Counted from the first letter of the stretch, positions 38,318 through 47,462 are shown. The stretch is DNA of 64,000 bases from CAVWSM01 sp963798505 (GCA_963798505.1 CAWCTX010000005.1:682001-746000); one strand, 5' to 3'. The notes: generated from the letters alone by a model not told the origin. Made by a program: numbers and translations.

Positions 38318-38664
38318 TGTCCTTGCTGAGAAAGTTGGCCCACGACATCGCCAGGAACACGGCGACGTACACCGCTTGGAGCGCAAGGCCACGTTGGATG
38401 TCGTGCCACACGATGGGGTCGCGGAAGAAGTCGACCCACGCGAGCCAGTAGCGCGTGAGCAGGTACGGCGCGACCGCCGCCGCGGCGTCCAGCGCGACAA
38501 GCACGGTGCTCCCCACCAGCGCGGCCTTCCCGAAGCCGATCGGCTGGGACGTTCTCGTCCGCGGCGGGCAGCGCGGAGATGCCGACCGGGGCCAGGCACA
38601 GCGCGGCCACCCCGGCGCACACGATCGCCCATCTGCGCCGCGCGTCCCGGCGCACAACGCTCAC
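38307..38664 (-). pseudogene. Remnant joining a LolA-like N-terminus to an ABC-2 permease C-terminus
   Basis: The last about 75 residues, from PIGFGKAALVGSTVLVALDA to MSWANFLSKDITS, match the C-terminus of an ABC-2 type permease whose full length would be near 280. The first about 40 residues (VSVVRRDARRRWAIV, GISALPAADENV) resemble the membrane-anchored start of the LolA-like exported protein often encoded beside such transporters. The two parts meet at an extra C in the GGG at 38546-38548. This looks like an internal deletion that removed most of a small operon. No ATPase gene remains nearby. Origin is inference. Confidence 0.5.
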
Positions 38665-38742
38665 CTGGTCACGCTAGGCGAGTCCCATGGGGTGTGCGGC
38701 CGCCGAGTCGATTACGGACCCGTTACGGTTCGGCGACCGGGG

Positions 38743-39378
38743 CTAGCGGACCCCACGGGGGCGGAACTGGATGCTGATGCGCGGCCCCACCGGCCGCGTG
38801 GACTTGGGGACGGCGTGCTCCCAGGTGCGCTGGCAGGAGCCACCCATGACGATGAGGTCGCCGTGGCCCAGCGGATAGCGCAGCGTCTGGCCACCGCCGC
38901 GCGGCCGCAGAAGCAGCGGCCGCGGGGCACCGACGGAGACGATGGCGACCATGGTGTCCTCGGTGCGGCTGCGCCCGATGGTGTCGCCGTGCCAGGCCAC
39001 GCTGTCGCGGCCGTCGCGGTAGAAGCACAGGCCCGCGGTGCGGAAGGCTTCGCCCAGCTCATCGCGGTAGTGAGCGCTGAGGGCGTCGCGCGCCTGCGTG
39101 AGCACCGGGTCGGGGAGCGGCTCACCCTCGTCGTAGAAGCAGACCAGCCGCGGCACATCGACCACTCGCTCGTACATCCAGCGTTTCTCGGCCCGCCAAG
39201 GGACGTCCCTGGTGAGTCGGGTGAACAGCTCGTCGGAGCCGGTGAGCCAGCCGGGTCGGACATCGACCCAGGCGCCCCGAGAGAGCGGTCTGCGGTCGAC
39301 GATGTCGGCGAGCGGGCCGAGGCGTGGACCGGACTCGTCGTCGACGTCGAGCAGCGAGCCCTGCAGCGCGATCGTCAT
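38743..39378 (-). CDS. AlkB-like 2-oxoglutarate/Fe(II) dioxygenase
   Basis: 211-residue AlkB-type oxygenase that repairs alkylated bases in DNA or RNA. Iron ligands are H and D in SVAWHGDTIG and the distal His in RTWEHAVPKS. The 2-oxoglutarate arginines are in GPRISIQFRPRG. The nucleotide-recognition lid includes CFYRDGRDSV. ATG at 39378 is chosen by family N-terminus; the reading frame extends upstream without homology. Stand-alone gene between the permease remnant and an M23 peptidase. Confidence 0.92.
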   Translation of the reverse strand: MTIALQGSLLDVDDESGPRLGPLADIVDRRPLSRGAWVDVRPGWLTGSDELFTRLTRDVPWRAEKRWMYERVVDVPRLVCFYDEGEPLPDPVLTQARDALSAHYRDELGEAFRTAGLCFYRDGRDSVAWHGDTIGRSRTEDTMVAIVSVGAPRPLLLRPRGGGQTLRYPLGHGDLIVMGGSCQRTWEHAVPKSTRPVGPRISIQFRPRGVR

Positions 39379-39436
39379 GCCGCCAGCGTACGCCGATCCG
39401 AACAGATGTTCTAGAGCCGCCGCCGTGGGGCTCCGG

Positions 39437-40268
39437 TCAGGGAGTGACGCCGTGCTTGATGAGCCAGCGGCGGGGATCCACCGTGCTGCCGCCGATCTCG
39501 ATCTGCAGGTGCAGGTGGGGTCCGGTGGAGCGGCCGGTGCTGCCGACCTTGCCGATCTGCTCGCCGGTGGCCACCCGCTGGCCGGCGCGCACCGACTGCG
39601 ACGGACAGGTGGCAATACAGGGCCTCGACACCGTCGTCGTGCTTGATGCGCACCTGTCGGCCGCAGTTGCCGCCGGACTTGACGGTGACGACGGTGCCGG
39701 TGTGCACGGCGACCGCGGGGGTTCCGGTCGAGGTCGCGAAGTCCAGCCCGGAGTGGCCGGACGACCACATGCCGGTAGCGCCGAAGGTGCCGGTGATGCG
39801 ATAGCCGCTCGTAGGCAGGACGTACGTGTTCGCGCGTGCCTGGCGCTCGGCATCGAGCCGGGCATTCTCGGCCGCAGCGGCCTGCTCGGCGGCGATGCGC
39901 TCGGCGGCGATGCGTGCAGCCTCGGCAGCGGCAGCCTCGTCTGCGGCCAGCTTGGCGGCCTTCAAGGCTTCGCCGGGGTCCGTGACCTCGGCCTCGGCCG
40001 TCGCGGCCGACCGCTCGGCGCTCCGCGACACTCCAGTCGCAGCCGCCTGGCGCTGCTCCGTGACCGTCGCGTCGGTCGTGAGCTCGAGGGCACTCGGCTC
40101 GACGCGCGCGGACAGCATCGCGATCTTGTCCGGGCTCTCGGCCACGGCCTGGGTCACGGCGGTCGCGACGAGGGCGACCCCGGCAATGCCGGCGACACCA
40201 GCCTGGCGAAGCCAGGGCGGGACGGTACGGGCAGGCGTCGAGCGTCGGGCGGAGTGCTTACCGGGCAC
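39437..40268 (-). CDS. M23 family metallopeptidase with coiled-coil, one frame break
   Basis: Exported peptidoglycan endopeptidase of LytM type, about 277 residues when repaired. An N-terminal helix (LRQAGVAGIAGVALVATAV) is followed by an Ala/Glu-rich coiled coil (about residues 60-140, AAAAEAARIAAERIAAEQAA) and the M23 domain: GTFGATGMWSSGHSGLDFAT (first zinc ligands), ALYCHL, and STGPHLHLQIE (HLH). An extra base near 39601 moves the frame at CHLS to SVRAGQRVATGEQIG. Sequencing error likely. The upstream 304 bases carry TGTGACC-like boxes. Confidence 0.87.
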
Positions 40269-40572
40269 GAGTGAGGAACCTTAGGTCGATCGGTGCGGAT
40301 CGCGAGAGCGCTCCCGCGTTCGCGGGCGATGCGTCGGCGACCCCGACGTCAGCGCAATCAGCTGCGATCTGCGCGCCATCCGGTCCGACGCGCAAGCCGT
40401 CAGGTTGCTACAGCAACCACGTGCTTCGCCAGGAAAGTACGGGCCATAAGCGGGGCACTGTGACCCACTTAACACCGGATCACGCATAAATGTGGCATTG
40501 GTCACACTAGTAGATGTGACCCGGCGCACCAACCCAGTGGCCGGCCAGAGATTTGCACGTTACCAAGGGGTT
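40269..40572. promoter_or_regulatory. Divergent regulatory region, M23 peptidase / deaminase
   Basis: No gene is seen in these 304 bases. Three TGTGACC-type boxes occur: TGTGACCC at 40459-40466, GGTCACA at 40500-40506 and TGTGACCC at 40515-40522. A perfect 16-base palindrome, GGTTGCTACAGCAACC, sits at 40403-40418. Which factor binds is unknown. I looked for a c-di-AMP riboswitch here and did not find its core. Confidence 0.4.
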
Positions 40573-41046
40573 ATGACCGAGGAGCAGCTGTTGGGACGGG
40601 CCATCGAACTGGCCGTGCAGAACGCCGAGGGCGGTCAGCTGCCGTTCGGCGCGCTGGTTGTCCGGGATGGTCGGGTGCTTTCGGAGGGTGTGAACACGGC
40701 GCTGCATGACTCGGATCCGACCGCCCACGCCGAGGTGGCCGCCGTCCGCCGCGCCTGCGCGGCACTGCACACCCTCGATCTGACCGGGGCCACGATCATC
40801 TCGAGCTGCGAGCCGTGCGCAATCTGCCAGGCGGTCGCGGCAGCCGTGGGGATCGGCGAGATTGTCTACGCCGCCGGCCGTGAGCTGGTGCCCGATCTCG
40901 GCACGCACGGTCCGGCCGACGACCCCTACTCCGGGCGATTCCAGGAGGCACTGCGGCGGGTGCATCCGAGCGGGCTTCGCCAGGTCCGGACGAGCGACGC
41001 GGCGGCGCCCTTCGAGCGGTGGCGCGCCCTGGACGGTGGACGGTGA
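40573..41046 (+). CDS. Nucleoside/guanine deaminase (CDA superfamily)
   Basis: 157-residue zinc-dependent deaminase. The catalytic motif TAHAEVAAVRRAC supplies the His ligand and the proton-shuttle Glu; SSCEPCAICQAV supplies the two Cys ligands. PFGALVVRDGRVLSEGVN and a C-terminal DPYSGRFQEALRR fit the guanine deaminase/tRNA adenosine deaminase branch; the substrate is uncertain. ATG at 40573 follows AAGGGG. The stop overlaps the next gene (GTGA), suggesting a two-gene operon. Confidence 0.88.
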   Translation: MTEEQLLGRAIELAVQNAEGGQLPFGALVVRDGRVLSEGVNTALHDSDPTAHAEVAAVRRACAALHTLDLTGATIISSCEPCAICQAVAAAVGIGEIVYAAGRELVPDLGTHGPADDPYSGRFQEALRRVHPSGLRQVRTSDAAAPFERWRALDGGR

Positions 41047-41930
41047 GACTCGGGATCAACATCCCCAACTTCGGTCCCGAGTCGAATGCGTCGAGCCTGC
41101 TCGACTGGGCGCGGTTCGCCGAGGAACGTGGCTTCGCTGTCGCGATGATGTCCGATCACGTCGCCCCCACTCCTGAGGTGTCGGCGACCTATCCACCCCC
41201 GTTCTTCGACTCCTTCACCTCCTTGGCCTGGCTCGCCGGGCAGACGCGGAAGGTCCTCCTCGGCACGTCGGTGGCGCTGCTTGCCTACCGCCACCCGCTG
41301 TTGACCGCGCGAGTCAGCAGCACGCTCGACCAGCTCAGCGGCGGGCGGTTCATCCTCGGCGTGGGAGTCGGCTGGGCGGACTCCGAGTTCGCGGCGCTCG
41401 GCGTGCCGTTCGCGATGCGGGGCAAGATCACCAGTGAGTACCTGGAGGTCATCACCACGTTCTGGCACTCGGACGTCGCAACATTCGACGGGTCGACGGT
41501 CGCGTTCGCCGAGGTGAGCTCGCCGCCCGGTCCGGTCAACCCGTCAGGGCTGGCGATCTGGGTTGGTGGGACCAGCCCGACGGGCATCACACGCGCGGCC
41601 CGCTACGCCCACGCATGGCACCCCAACAACCCCGATCCCCGTTGGCTCGAGGAGACGGGACTGCCGGCCTTGGAGCGGGCCGCCGCCGGCATCGCACGCG
41701 ACACCCCGGCGCTGGCGCCACGCATCAAGCTCCACTTGTCGGAGCACGATGAACGATCCGACCGGCCGCTGGGGGTTGGGTCGCTGGCTCAGGTCCTTGG
41801 CGACCTGCGCCGCCTCGAGCGACTCGGTTGCTCGTACGTCATTCTCGACACGAACCCCGACCATCCGGTGGCCCGCGACTACGCGCGGGAGCGTGAGGCA
41901 CTGGCGGGGGTCATCGACGCCTTCGCCTGA
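41043..41930 (+). CDS. LLM class F420-dependent oxidoreductase
   Basis: 295-residue luciferase-like monooxygenase-fold protein. It starts RLGINIPNFGPESNASSLLD and contains GTSVALLAYRHPLLTARVSS, the GGRFILGVGVGWADSEFAAL segment typical of the F420-binding class, and WVGGTSPTGITRAARYA. Cofactor F420 is assigned by family; the substrate is unknown. GTG at 41043 overlaps the deaminase stop, implying coupling. It ends three bases before the stop of a convergent small membrane gene. Confidence 0.9.
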   Translation: MRLGINIPNFGPESNASSLLDWARFAEERGFAVAMMSDHVAPTPEVSATYPPPFFDSFTSLAWLAGQTRKVLLGTSVALLAYRHPLLTARVSSTLDQLSGGRFILGVGVGWADSEFAALGVPFAMRGKITSEYLEVITTFWHSDVATFDGSTVAFAEVSSPPGPVNPSGLAIWVGGTSPTGITRAARYAHAWHPNNPDPRWLEETGLPALERAAAGIARDTPALAPRIKLHLSEHDERSDRPLGVGSLAQVLGDLRRLERLGCSYVILDTNPDHPVARDYAREREALAGVIDAFA

Positions 41931-41933
41931 CCG

Positions 41934-42104
41934 CTATGGCCGCTCACAGCCGTTGGCCAGCCCCGAGCTGCTCGACTCCGGGGGTATCTCGCTGGTGCGC
42001 TGCTCGCACGTCCCCTGCGGCTGGATCAAGACAAACACGGCCACGACCACTGCGAGCACGATCACGACCGACAGCAGGATGTTCCGCACCTTGTGCTGAC
42101 GCAC
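41934..42104 (-). CDS. Small single-pass membrane protein
   Basis: 56 residues from GTG at 42104. A basic start (VRQHKVRNI) leads into one helix, LLSVVIVLAVVVAVFVLIQP, then an extracytoplasmic tail with two cysteines (GTCEQRTS, NGCERP) that could form a disulfide. The open frame continues upstream (WRQVGDFINE) without a better start, so a frame break near the true start is possible. No family recognised; presence of a clean helix is the main support. Confidence 0.5.
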   Translation of the reverse strand: MRQHKVRNILLSVVIVLAVVVAVFVLIQPQGTCEQRTSEIPPESSSSGLANGCERP

Positions 42105-42413
42105 CTCGTTGATGAAGTCGCCGACCTGTCTCCATGCGGTGGCCTTCCAAGATCGCCAACACTGGAGTGGGTCGAAGCATATGGGGCGCTATGCGCGGCG
42201 TGGACACAGTTCCCTCCTAACCTCGCGTGCTAGACGTGTGCCGCGCGCCGGTTCGGTGACCCGTTTCGCATGTTAGGCACGCGAGGTCATCGGCATCAGG
42301 CATCCCTTGTAGTCGGCCGTCTTCGTGCCTCAGGTCCGGGTGTCAGCGGGAGGTCAGCCGGTTATCAGCAGCTTCGCCGACAGTGGGGAGCACAACCACG
42401 AAGCGAGGTAACC
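42105..42413. promoter_or_regulatory. Upstream region of the DrrAB-like operon
   Basis: 309 bases with no supported gene. An 11-base perfect inverted repeat, ACCTCGCGTGC (42220-42230) with its complement at 42277-42287, brackets a 46-base interval. It could mark a looping operator. No clear promoter boxes are seen. ATG at 42414 has GCGAGG about seven bases upstream. Confidence 0.35.
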
Positions 42414-43388
42414 ATGACAACCGACCGACCACCGGCGATCGACGTGACGGGGCTGCGCAAGTCCTTCGGTGATCACGTCGTCCTCGACGGCGTCGATCTT
42501 CAGGTCGCCGAGGGCACCGTGTTCGCGCTGCTCGGCCCGAACGGCGCCGGAAAGACCACTGCTGTTCAGATCCTCTCGACCCTCCTGCCGGCCGACGGCG
42601 GCGCTGCCCGGGTCGCCGGCCACGACGTGGCCGGCGATGCCGACAGCGTGCGCAAGGCCATCGGCGTCACCGGGCAGTTCTCCGCCGTGGACAACATGCT
42701 CACGGGCGAGGAGAACCTGCTGCTGATGGCCGACCTCAACCACCTGGACAGAGCCGAGGGGCGGCGGCGTGTGGCGGAGCTGCTGCACCGGTTTGACCTG
42801 ACCGAGTGGGCGAAGACGACGCCGACCACGTACTCGGGCGGCATGCGCCGCAAGCTGGACCTGGCGATGACGCTGGTCGGCGACCCGCGTGTCATCTTCC
42901 TGGACGAGCCCACCACGGGACTGGACCCACGGTCGCGCCGGACAATGTGGGAGGCGATCCGCCAACTGGTCACTGACGGCGTGACCGTCTTCCTCACTAC
43001 GCAATACCTGGAGGAGGCCGACGAGCTCGCCGACCGCATCGCGCTGCTCGACGATGGTCGGCTGGTAGCCGAGGGCACCGCTGCCGAGCTCAAGCGGCTG
43101 ATCCCCGGTGGGCACATTCGGCTGCAGTTCACCGATCTCGCCGAGCTCGACGCGGCTTCCCGCGCCTTCATCGATTCGACTCGCGACGACGATGCGCTCG
43201 CGCTGCAGATTCCCAGTGACGGCGGCGTCCAGTCGCTACGAGCAGTTCTCGACCACCTCGATCTGGCGTCGGTCGACGTCGAGTCCCTCACCGTGCACAC
43301 GCCCGACCTGGACGATGTCTTCCTGGCCCTGACCGGCCGGCCCACCGAAGAGCGTCGCACCGAAGAAGCGAAGGAGACCACCCGATGA
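42414..43388 (+). CDS. ABC exporter ATP-binding protein (DrrA-like)
   Basis: 324-residue ATPase of the daunorubicin-resistance (DrrA) subfamily. Walker A GPNGAGKTTAVQILSTLL, the subfamily motif GVTGQFSAVDNMLTGEENLL, signature YSGGMRRKLDLAM, Walker B VIFLDEPTTGLDP and QYLEEADELADR. The C-terminal DUF4162-like part ends VHTPDLDDVFLALTG. It pairs with the permease that follows (ATGA overlap). Such pairs export drugs or lipids; the substrate is unknown. Confidence 0.94.
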   Translation: MTTDRPPAIDVTGLRKSFGDHVVLDGVDLQVAEGTVFALLGPNGAGKTTAVQILSTLLPADGGAARVAGHDVAGDADSVRKAIGVTGQFSAVDNMLTGEENLLLMADLNHLDRAEGRRRVAELLHRFDLTEWAKTTPTTYSGGMRRKLDLAMTLVGDPRVIFLDEPTTGLDPRSRRTMWEAIRQLVTDGVTVFLTTQYLEEADELADRIALLDDGRLVAEGTAAELKRLIPGGHIRLQFTDLAELDAASRAFIDSTRDDDALALQIPSDGGVQSLRAVLDHLDLASVDVESLTVHTPDLDDVFLALTGRPTEERRTEEAKETTR

Positions 43389-44197
43389 GCGCCATGACCT
43401 ATGCCGCCCGCGACTCGCGGACGATGCTGCGCCGCAGCATGCGGCGCATGGTCCGCTACCCGTCCCTCTCCCTGTTCGTGATCGGCATCCCGATCGTGCT
43501 CCTGCTGCTGTTCGTCTCCGTCTTCGGCGAGACGTTGGGAGCTGGTCTCGGCGGCGCATCAGGCGGTCGGGAGGAGTACGTGAACTACGTCGCGCCGGGG
43601 ATCATCCTCATGACCACTGCCGCCGCCGCCCAAGGCATCGCGATCTCCATCGCCATGGACATGACCGAGGGCATCATCGCGCGGTTCCGCACCATGGCCA
43701 TCTCGCCAACGGCCGTGCTGACCGGGCACGTCATCACCAATCTCATCCAGGCAGTGGGCGGTACGGCCATCGTCGTCGGCGTGGCAATGCTCGTCGGCTT
43801 CAACCCGAACGCCACCGCACTCGAGTGGGTGGCTACAGCTGCGCTGCTGGCGGCCTTCTCGCTGGCCATCATCTGGCTGTGCGTCGGCCTCGGTCTGAAG
43901 GCCAAGAGCGTGGAGACCGCCAGCAACTCGCCGATGTTCCTGACGCTGCTCCCGTTCCTTGGCAGCGGGTTCGTGCCCACCGACTCGATGCCAACCGCCT
44001 TGCGCTGGTTCGCCGAATACCAACCGTTCACCCCGGTGATCGAGACTGTCCGCGGTCTGCTGCTGGGCACCGCGATCGGGAACGACGCCGTGTGGGCCAT
44101 CGCCTGGACCATCGGCATCGGAGTCGCCAGCTATGTGTGGTCACGGCGCCTGTTCAGCCAGCCGCCGATCAACCGGCCTTCGGTGCTGGCGCACTGA
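43385..44197 (+). CDS. ABC-2 type permease (DrrB-like)
   Basis: 270-residue six-helix permease. First helix LSLFVIGIPIVLLLLFVSVF; the family motif YVNYVAPGIILMTTAAAAQG; and LPFLGSGFVPTDSMPTALRW before the last helices. ATG overlaps the DrrA stop by four bases. Its 3' end overlaps the convergent regulator gene by 29 bases, followed directly by a 20-base-pair inverted repeat. Confidence 0.93.
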   Translation: MSAMTYAARDSRTMLRRSMRRMVRYPSLSLFVIGIPIVLLLLFVSVFGETLGAGLGGASGGREEYVNYVAPGIILMTTAAAAQGIAISIAMDMTEGIIARFRTMAISPTAVLTGHVITNLIQAVGGTAIVVGVAMLVGFNPNATALEWVATAALLAAFSLAIIWLCVGLGLKAKSVETASNSPMFLTLLPFLGSGFVPTDSMPTALRWFAEYQPFTPVIETVRGLLLGTAIGNDAVWAIAWTIGIGVASYVWSRRLFSQPPINRPSVLAH

Positions 44198-47100
44198 GCA
44201 CTGACGTGGTGAGCTCGCGAACCTCCTCGGAGTTCGCGAGCTCACCACGTCCCAGGCCAGAGACCTCGTCCCGGCCCAGCTGAATCGCGCCGGCGAACCT
44301 CTTATCACCCATGGCCGCGCGCACGGCGGCCGCCACCCGGGCACCGTCCGGGCGGGACTCGTCGGGACCACCACCAAGGACCTCGCTCACGGCCAAGAGC
44401 TGGGCCGCCCCCGGGGCGAGCCCCTGCCGGACCGCCTGGTCGGCGACACCTACCAGCACCTGGCTGATCAACGCGTGGTCGCCGGAGCCCAAAGCGATGT
44501 CAAGCGCCTCGGCGCGCCGGGCACCGGCAGAGTCCAGATCGCCTTCGTCCGCGTCGAGATACGCGAAGGAGTCGAGGATCATCGCGCCGAACACCGGGTC
44601 GATGCCCCCGCCAAGGAGCGCTTGGGCGTGAGCCAGCTCGTCGCGTGCCGTGCCGGTATCACCCGCCCACCGCGCAAGTTCGGCCTTGGCGAAGGCCATC
44701 ACCGCGACGGCATCGGGCCATCCGACATCGGCAGCCGCCCGCTCAGCGTCGGCCATGGCTGCCGCCGAACCCGCCTCGTCGCCGGCGGACCAGCGGACCT
44801 GAGCCTCCCTGACCTTCAGGAACACCAGGTCCTCCACGGCACCGAGCTCGGAGAGCACATCCACGGCCTGCTGACCGTAGTCCAGGGCGAGCTCGCTTTC
44901 GCCGCGTCGCGCGGCGAGCTCAGCGAGCGTGCCTAGCGCGAACGAGATCCCCCAGCGCTCGCCGATCGAGCGGAACTCGACGAGGGCCTCTTGAATGTCC
45001 GCCTCCTGGTCACGGGCCCGGAGCATCCTGTTGCGGGACAGCCGAGCAATCGCACGCACCCACGGATCCTCATCGGCGATCAGCGAATTTATGAGGTCCT
45101 CGGGAGTAGCCCCGGGAGCCGGCTCGTCTCGGAAGAGCTTGGCCATCCCCACCATCAACCTCAGCCCCGGACCCGGATGCTCAACGTCCTTGACGAGCTC
45201 CAGCGTTGTCGTGATCCAGGGCTCGGCCTGCTCCAGCCCACCGAGCCCGGCGGTGGCGAACCAAGCGGCCATGGCTGTAGCGCTCGCTCGCGTCTCGGCA
45301 TCGACCGGACCCGGCACACCCAATGCCTCAGTCACCAGATCGATGGCCTCCGCCTTTTGACCACTGAGCCACCAGTACCAGCCGGCCGATGCGACGAGGC
45401 GTACGGCAGTCTCGGCGTCGCCGGCCGAGATCGCGCCCCGCAGGGCGGCGTTGATGTTGTCGTGTTCGGGTTTGAGCCGACGGAGCCAGTCGAGCTGTTC
45501 GGCGCGACGCAGGTGCGGCTCGGCAGTCTCCACGAGCTCGACGAAGTAAGCGGCGTGCGCACGCCGGAGCTCTTCGCGCTCTCCGGCCTCGTTGAGCCGG
45601 TCCAGGCCGTACTCCCTGATCGTTTCGAGCATCCGATAGCGCGGTGCTTCGTCACTGGAGATCAGCACCAGCGACTTGTCGACCAGCGCGGCGACCACGT
45701 CGGGTACGCGGTCTGTAGCGACCAGATGGTCTGCGCATACCCGCTGCACCGCCTCCAGCGACGCGCCGCCGGTGAAGATCGCCAGCCGTCGCAGCAGGAC
45801 CCGCTCGGGATCAGTAAGCAGGTCCCAGCTCCAGTCGACGACGGCCCGCAGTGTCTGGTGCCGAGGAAGCGCGGTCCGGCTGCCGCCAGTGAGCAGCCGG
45901 AACCGGTCGTCGAGACGCCCGGCCAACTGGGCCACGGTCATGGTGCGTAGTCGCGCGGCGGCCAGCTCGATGGCCAGCGGCATGCCGTCGAGGACGCGGC
46001 AGATCCGCGCGATCTCCGGCGCGTTGTCGTCGGTCACAGCGAATCCAGGGCGGGCCGCCCGGGCCCGGTCGACCAAGAGGCGGACCGCGTCGTAGCCGAG
46101 GAGGTCGTGCCCGTTGAGGTCCTCCGGCGGCAGTCCGAGGGGCTCGACGGGCCACACAGCCTCGCCGGTGATGCCCAACGGCTCCCGGCTGGTCGCCAGG
46201 ATTCGCACCTCCGGGCACTCGGCGAGCAGCCGGTCGGCCAGTGCCGCCGCAGCGTCGATCACGTGCTCGCAGTTGTCGAGCGCCAGGATGACGCGGCGCG
46301 AGCGCAACGCGGTGATGAGCCGATCGCTGGGGTCCTCGGCGTGCTCGCGCCCGACCAGCGACGGGTCCCGCAGATCCAGCGCAGCCAGTGCCGCAGCCGG
46401 CACGTCAGCGCCGTCGGTGACGGGGGCGAGCTCCACGAGCCACACCCCGTCGGGCACCTGCTCGAGCAGCGTGCGTGACGCTTCGACCGCAAGCCGGGTC
46501 TTGCCAGCACCACCCGGCCCGATGAGCGTGGTCAGCCGGTACTCGCCGATGAGCTCGCGCACCTGCGCGATGTCGGCGTCCCGGCCGACGAAACTGGTGA
46601 GTCCTGCCCGGAGATTGGTACGCCGGGCTGCCTCGACGGCGGCCGGTGGCGATGGTTCGATCTCGCCGCGGAGCACCGCGGTGTGCAACGCGGACAGCTC
46701 CGGTGAGGGGTCCGTGCCGAGTTGGTCAACGAGGGCGGCCCGGGCCTGCTCGTACGCCGCGAGCGCCTCAGCCGGGCGGCCCGCCTGGCTCAGCGCGCGC
46801 ATGAGCGCACCGACAAGTCGCTCGCGTAGCGGATGCTCGGCCACCAGCGTTGTCAGCTCGGTGACCACCTCGGTGGCACGTCCCAGCCGCAGGTCGGCTT
46901 CGATCCGGTCCTCGGTCGCTGCCAGCCGCAGCTCTTCCAGGTGGGTCAGCGTCGCCTGGAAGGAATCCTGGTCCGCGACGTCCAGCAGCGCCGGCCCGCG
47001 CCACAACCCGAGGGCTTCGCGCAGAGTCTGCGCGGCCGTTGCCGGGTCGTCGGGGAGTGCGGCGCGTCCGGCCGCCACCAGCCGCTCGAAGCGGACGACG

Positions 47101-47396
47101 TCGACGTCGTCCTGGTCGACTACCAGTCGGTAACCGGCCGGCTGTGAGTCGATCACCGCTGAGGGAAGCGCGCGGCGGAGCCTTGAGACCAGGGCCTGCA
47201 GAGCGTTCGACGCTCCAGCCGGGGGATTGTCGCCCCAGATCCCGTCGACCAGCTGAGCAGTGGGAACCAGGCGGCCGGGACGGAGAGCCAAGGCGATCAG
47301 TAGCGTGCGCAGCCGTGCGCCGGACACCAACCCTGCTGCCTCTTGACCGTTGCTGACTTCGAGCGGCCCCAGCATCGCGATTCGCACCTGATCCAT
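44169..47396 (-). CDS. AfsR/SARP-type regulator (BTAD, NB-ARC and TPR domains)
   Basis: 1075 residues. An N-terminal winged helix (RIAMLGPLEVSNGQEAAGLV, then LRTLLIALALRPGRLV) binds DNA. A bacterial transcriptional activation domain follows (to about residue 245, ending DPSPELSALHTAVLRGE). The NB-ARC ATPase has the P-loop IGPGGAGKTRLAVEA and ILALDNCEHVI. The rest (about 600-1075) is TPR-like helices. This layout matches SARP/AfsR-family activators of secondary metabolism or stress genes. It converges on the DrrAB-like operon and is divergent from the DUF5995 gene; either may be a target. Confidence 0.93.
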   Translation of the reverse strand: MDQVRIAMLGPLEVSNGQEAAGLVSGARLRTLLIALALRPGRLVPTAQLVDGIWGDNPPAGASNALQALVSRLRRALPSAVIDSQPAGYRLVVDQDDVDVVRFERLVAAGRAALPDDPATAAQTLREALGLWRGPALLDVADQDSFQATLTHLEELRLAATEDRIEADLRLGRATEVVTELTTLVAEHPLRERLVGALMRALSQAGRPAEALAAYEQARAALVDQLGTDPSPELSALHTAVLRGEIEPSPPAAVEAARRTNLRAGLTSFVGRDADIAQVRELIGEYRLTTLIGPGGAGKTRLAVEASRTLLEQVPDGVWLVELAPVTDGADVPAAALAALDLRDPSLVGREHAEDPSDRLITALRSRRVILALDNCEHVIDAAAALADRLLAECPEVRILATSREPLGITGEAVWPVEPLGLPPEDLNGHDLLGYDAVRLLVDRARAARPGFAVTDDNAPEIARICRVLDGMPLAIELAAARLRTMTVAQLAGRLDDRFRLLTGGSRTALPRHQTLRAVVDWSWDLLTDPERVLLRRLAIFTGGASLEAVQRVCADHLVATDRVPDVVAALVDKSLVLISSDEAPRYRMLETIREYGLDRLNEAGEREELRRAHAAYFVELVETAEPHLRRAEQLDWLRRLKPEHDNINAALRGAISAGDAETAVRLVASAGWYWWLSGQKAEAIDLVTEALGVPGPVDAETRASATAMAAWFATAGLGGLEQAEPWITTTLELVKDVEHPGPGLRLMVGMAKLFRDEPAPGATPEDLINSLIADEDPWVRAIARLSRNRMLRARDQEADIQEALVEFRSIGERWGISFALGTLAELAARRGESELALDYGQQAVDVLSELGAVEDLVFLKVREAQVRWSAGDEAGSAAAMADAERAAADVGWPDAVAVMAFAKAELARWAGDTGTARDELAHAQALLGGGIDPVFGAMILDSFAYLDADEGDLDSAGARRAEALDIALGSGDHALISQVLVGVADQAVRQGLAPGAAQLLAVSEVLGGGPDESRPDGARVAAAVRAAMGDKRFAGAIQLGRDEVSGLGRGELANSEEVRELTTSVLSAPAPKAG
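44203..44251. terminator. Perfect 20-bp inverted repeat at the convergent gene ends
   Basis: Arms at 44203-44222 and 44232-44251 (beginning GACGTGGTGAGCTCGCGAAC) pair perfectly around a nine-base loop. The hairpin starts six bases after the permease stop and lies within the last codons of the regulator, encoding ELANSEEVRELTTSV. It would act as a terminator for the permease transcript. Confidence 0.75.
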
Positions 47397-47462
47397 CTTG
47401 CCGGAGAGCGGGCAGCAATCGACGTGCGCCTCTCCTACGAAGGAAAGGGGGAGGAGATTGCG

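Noticed and set aside
40269..40572. c-di-AMP (ydaO) riboswitch upstream of the M23 peptidase
   Set aside because: Such switches are common before actinobacterial wall hydrolases, but the conserved GGGTGAAT-type core and the paired CCGTCAGCT block are not both found.
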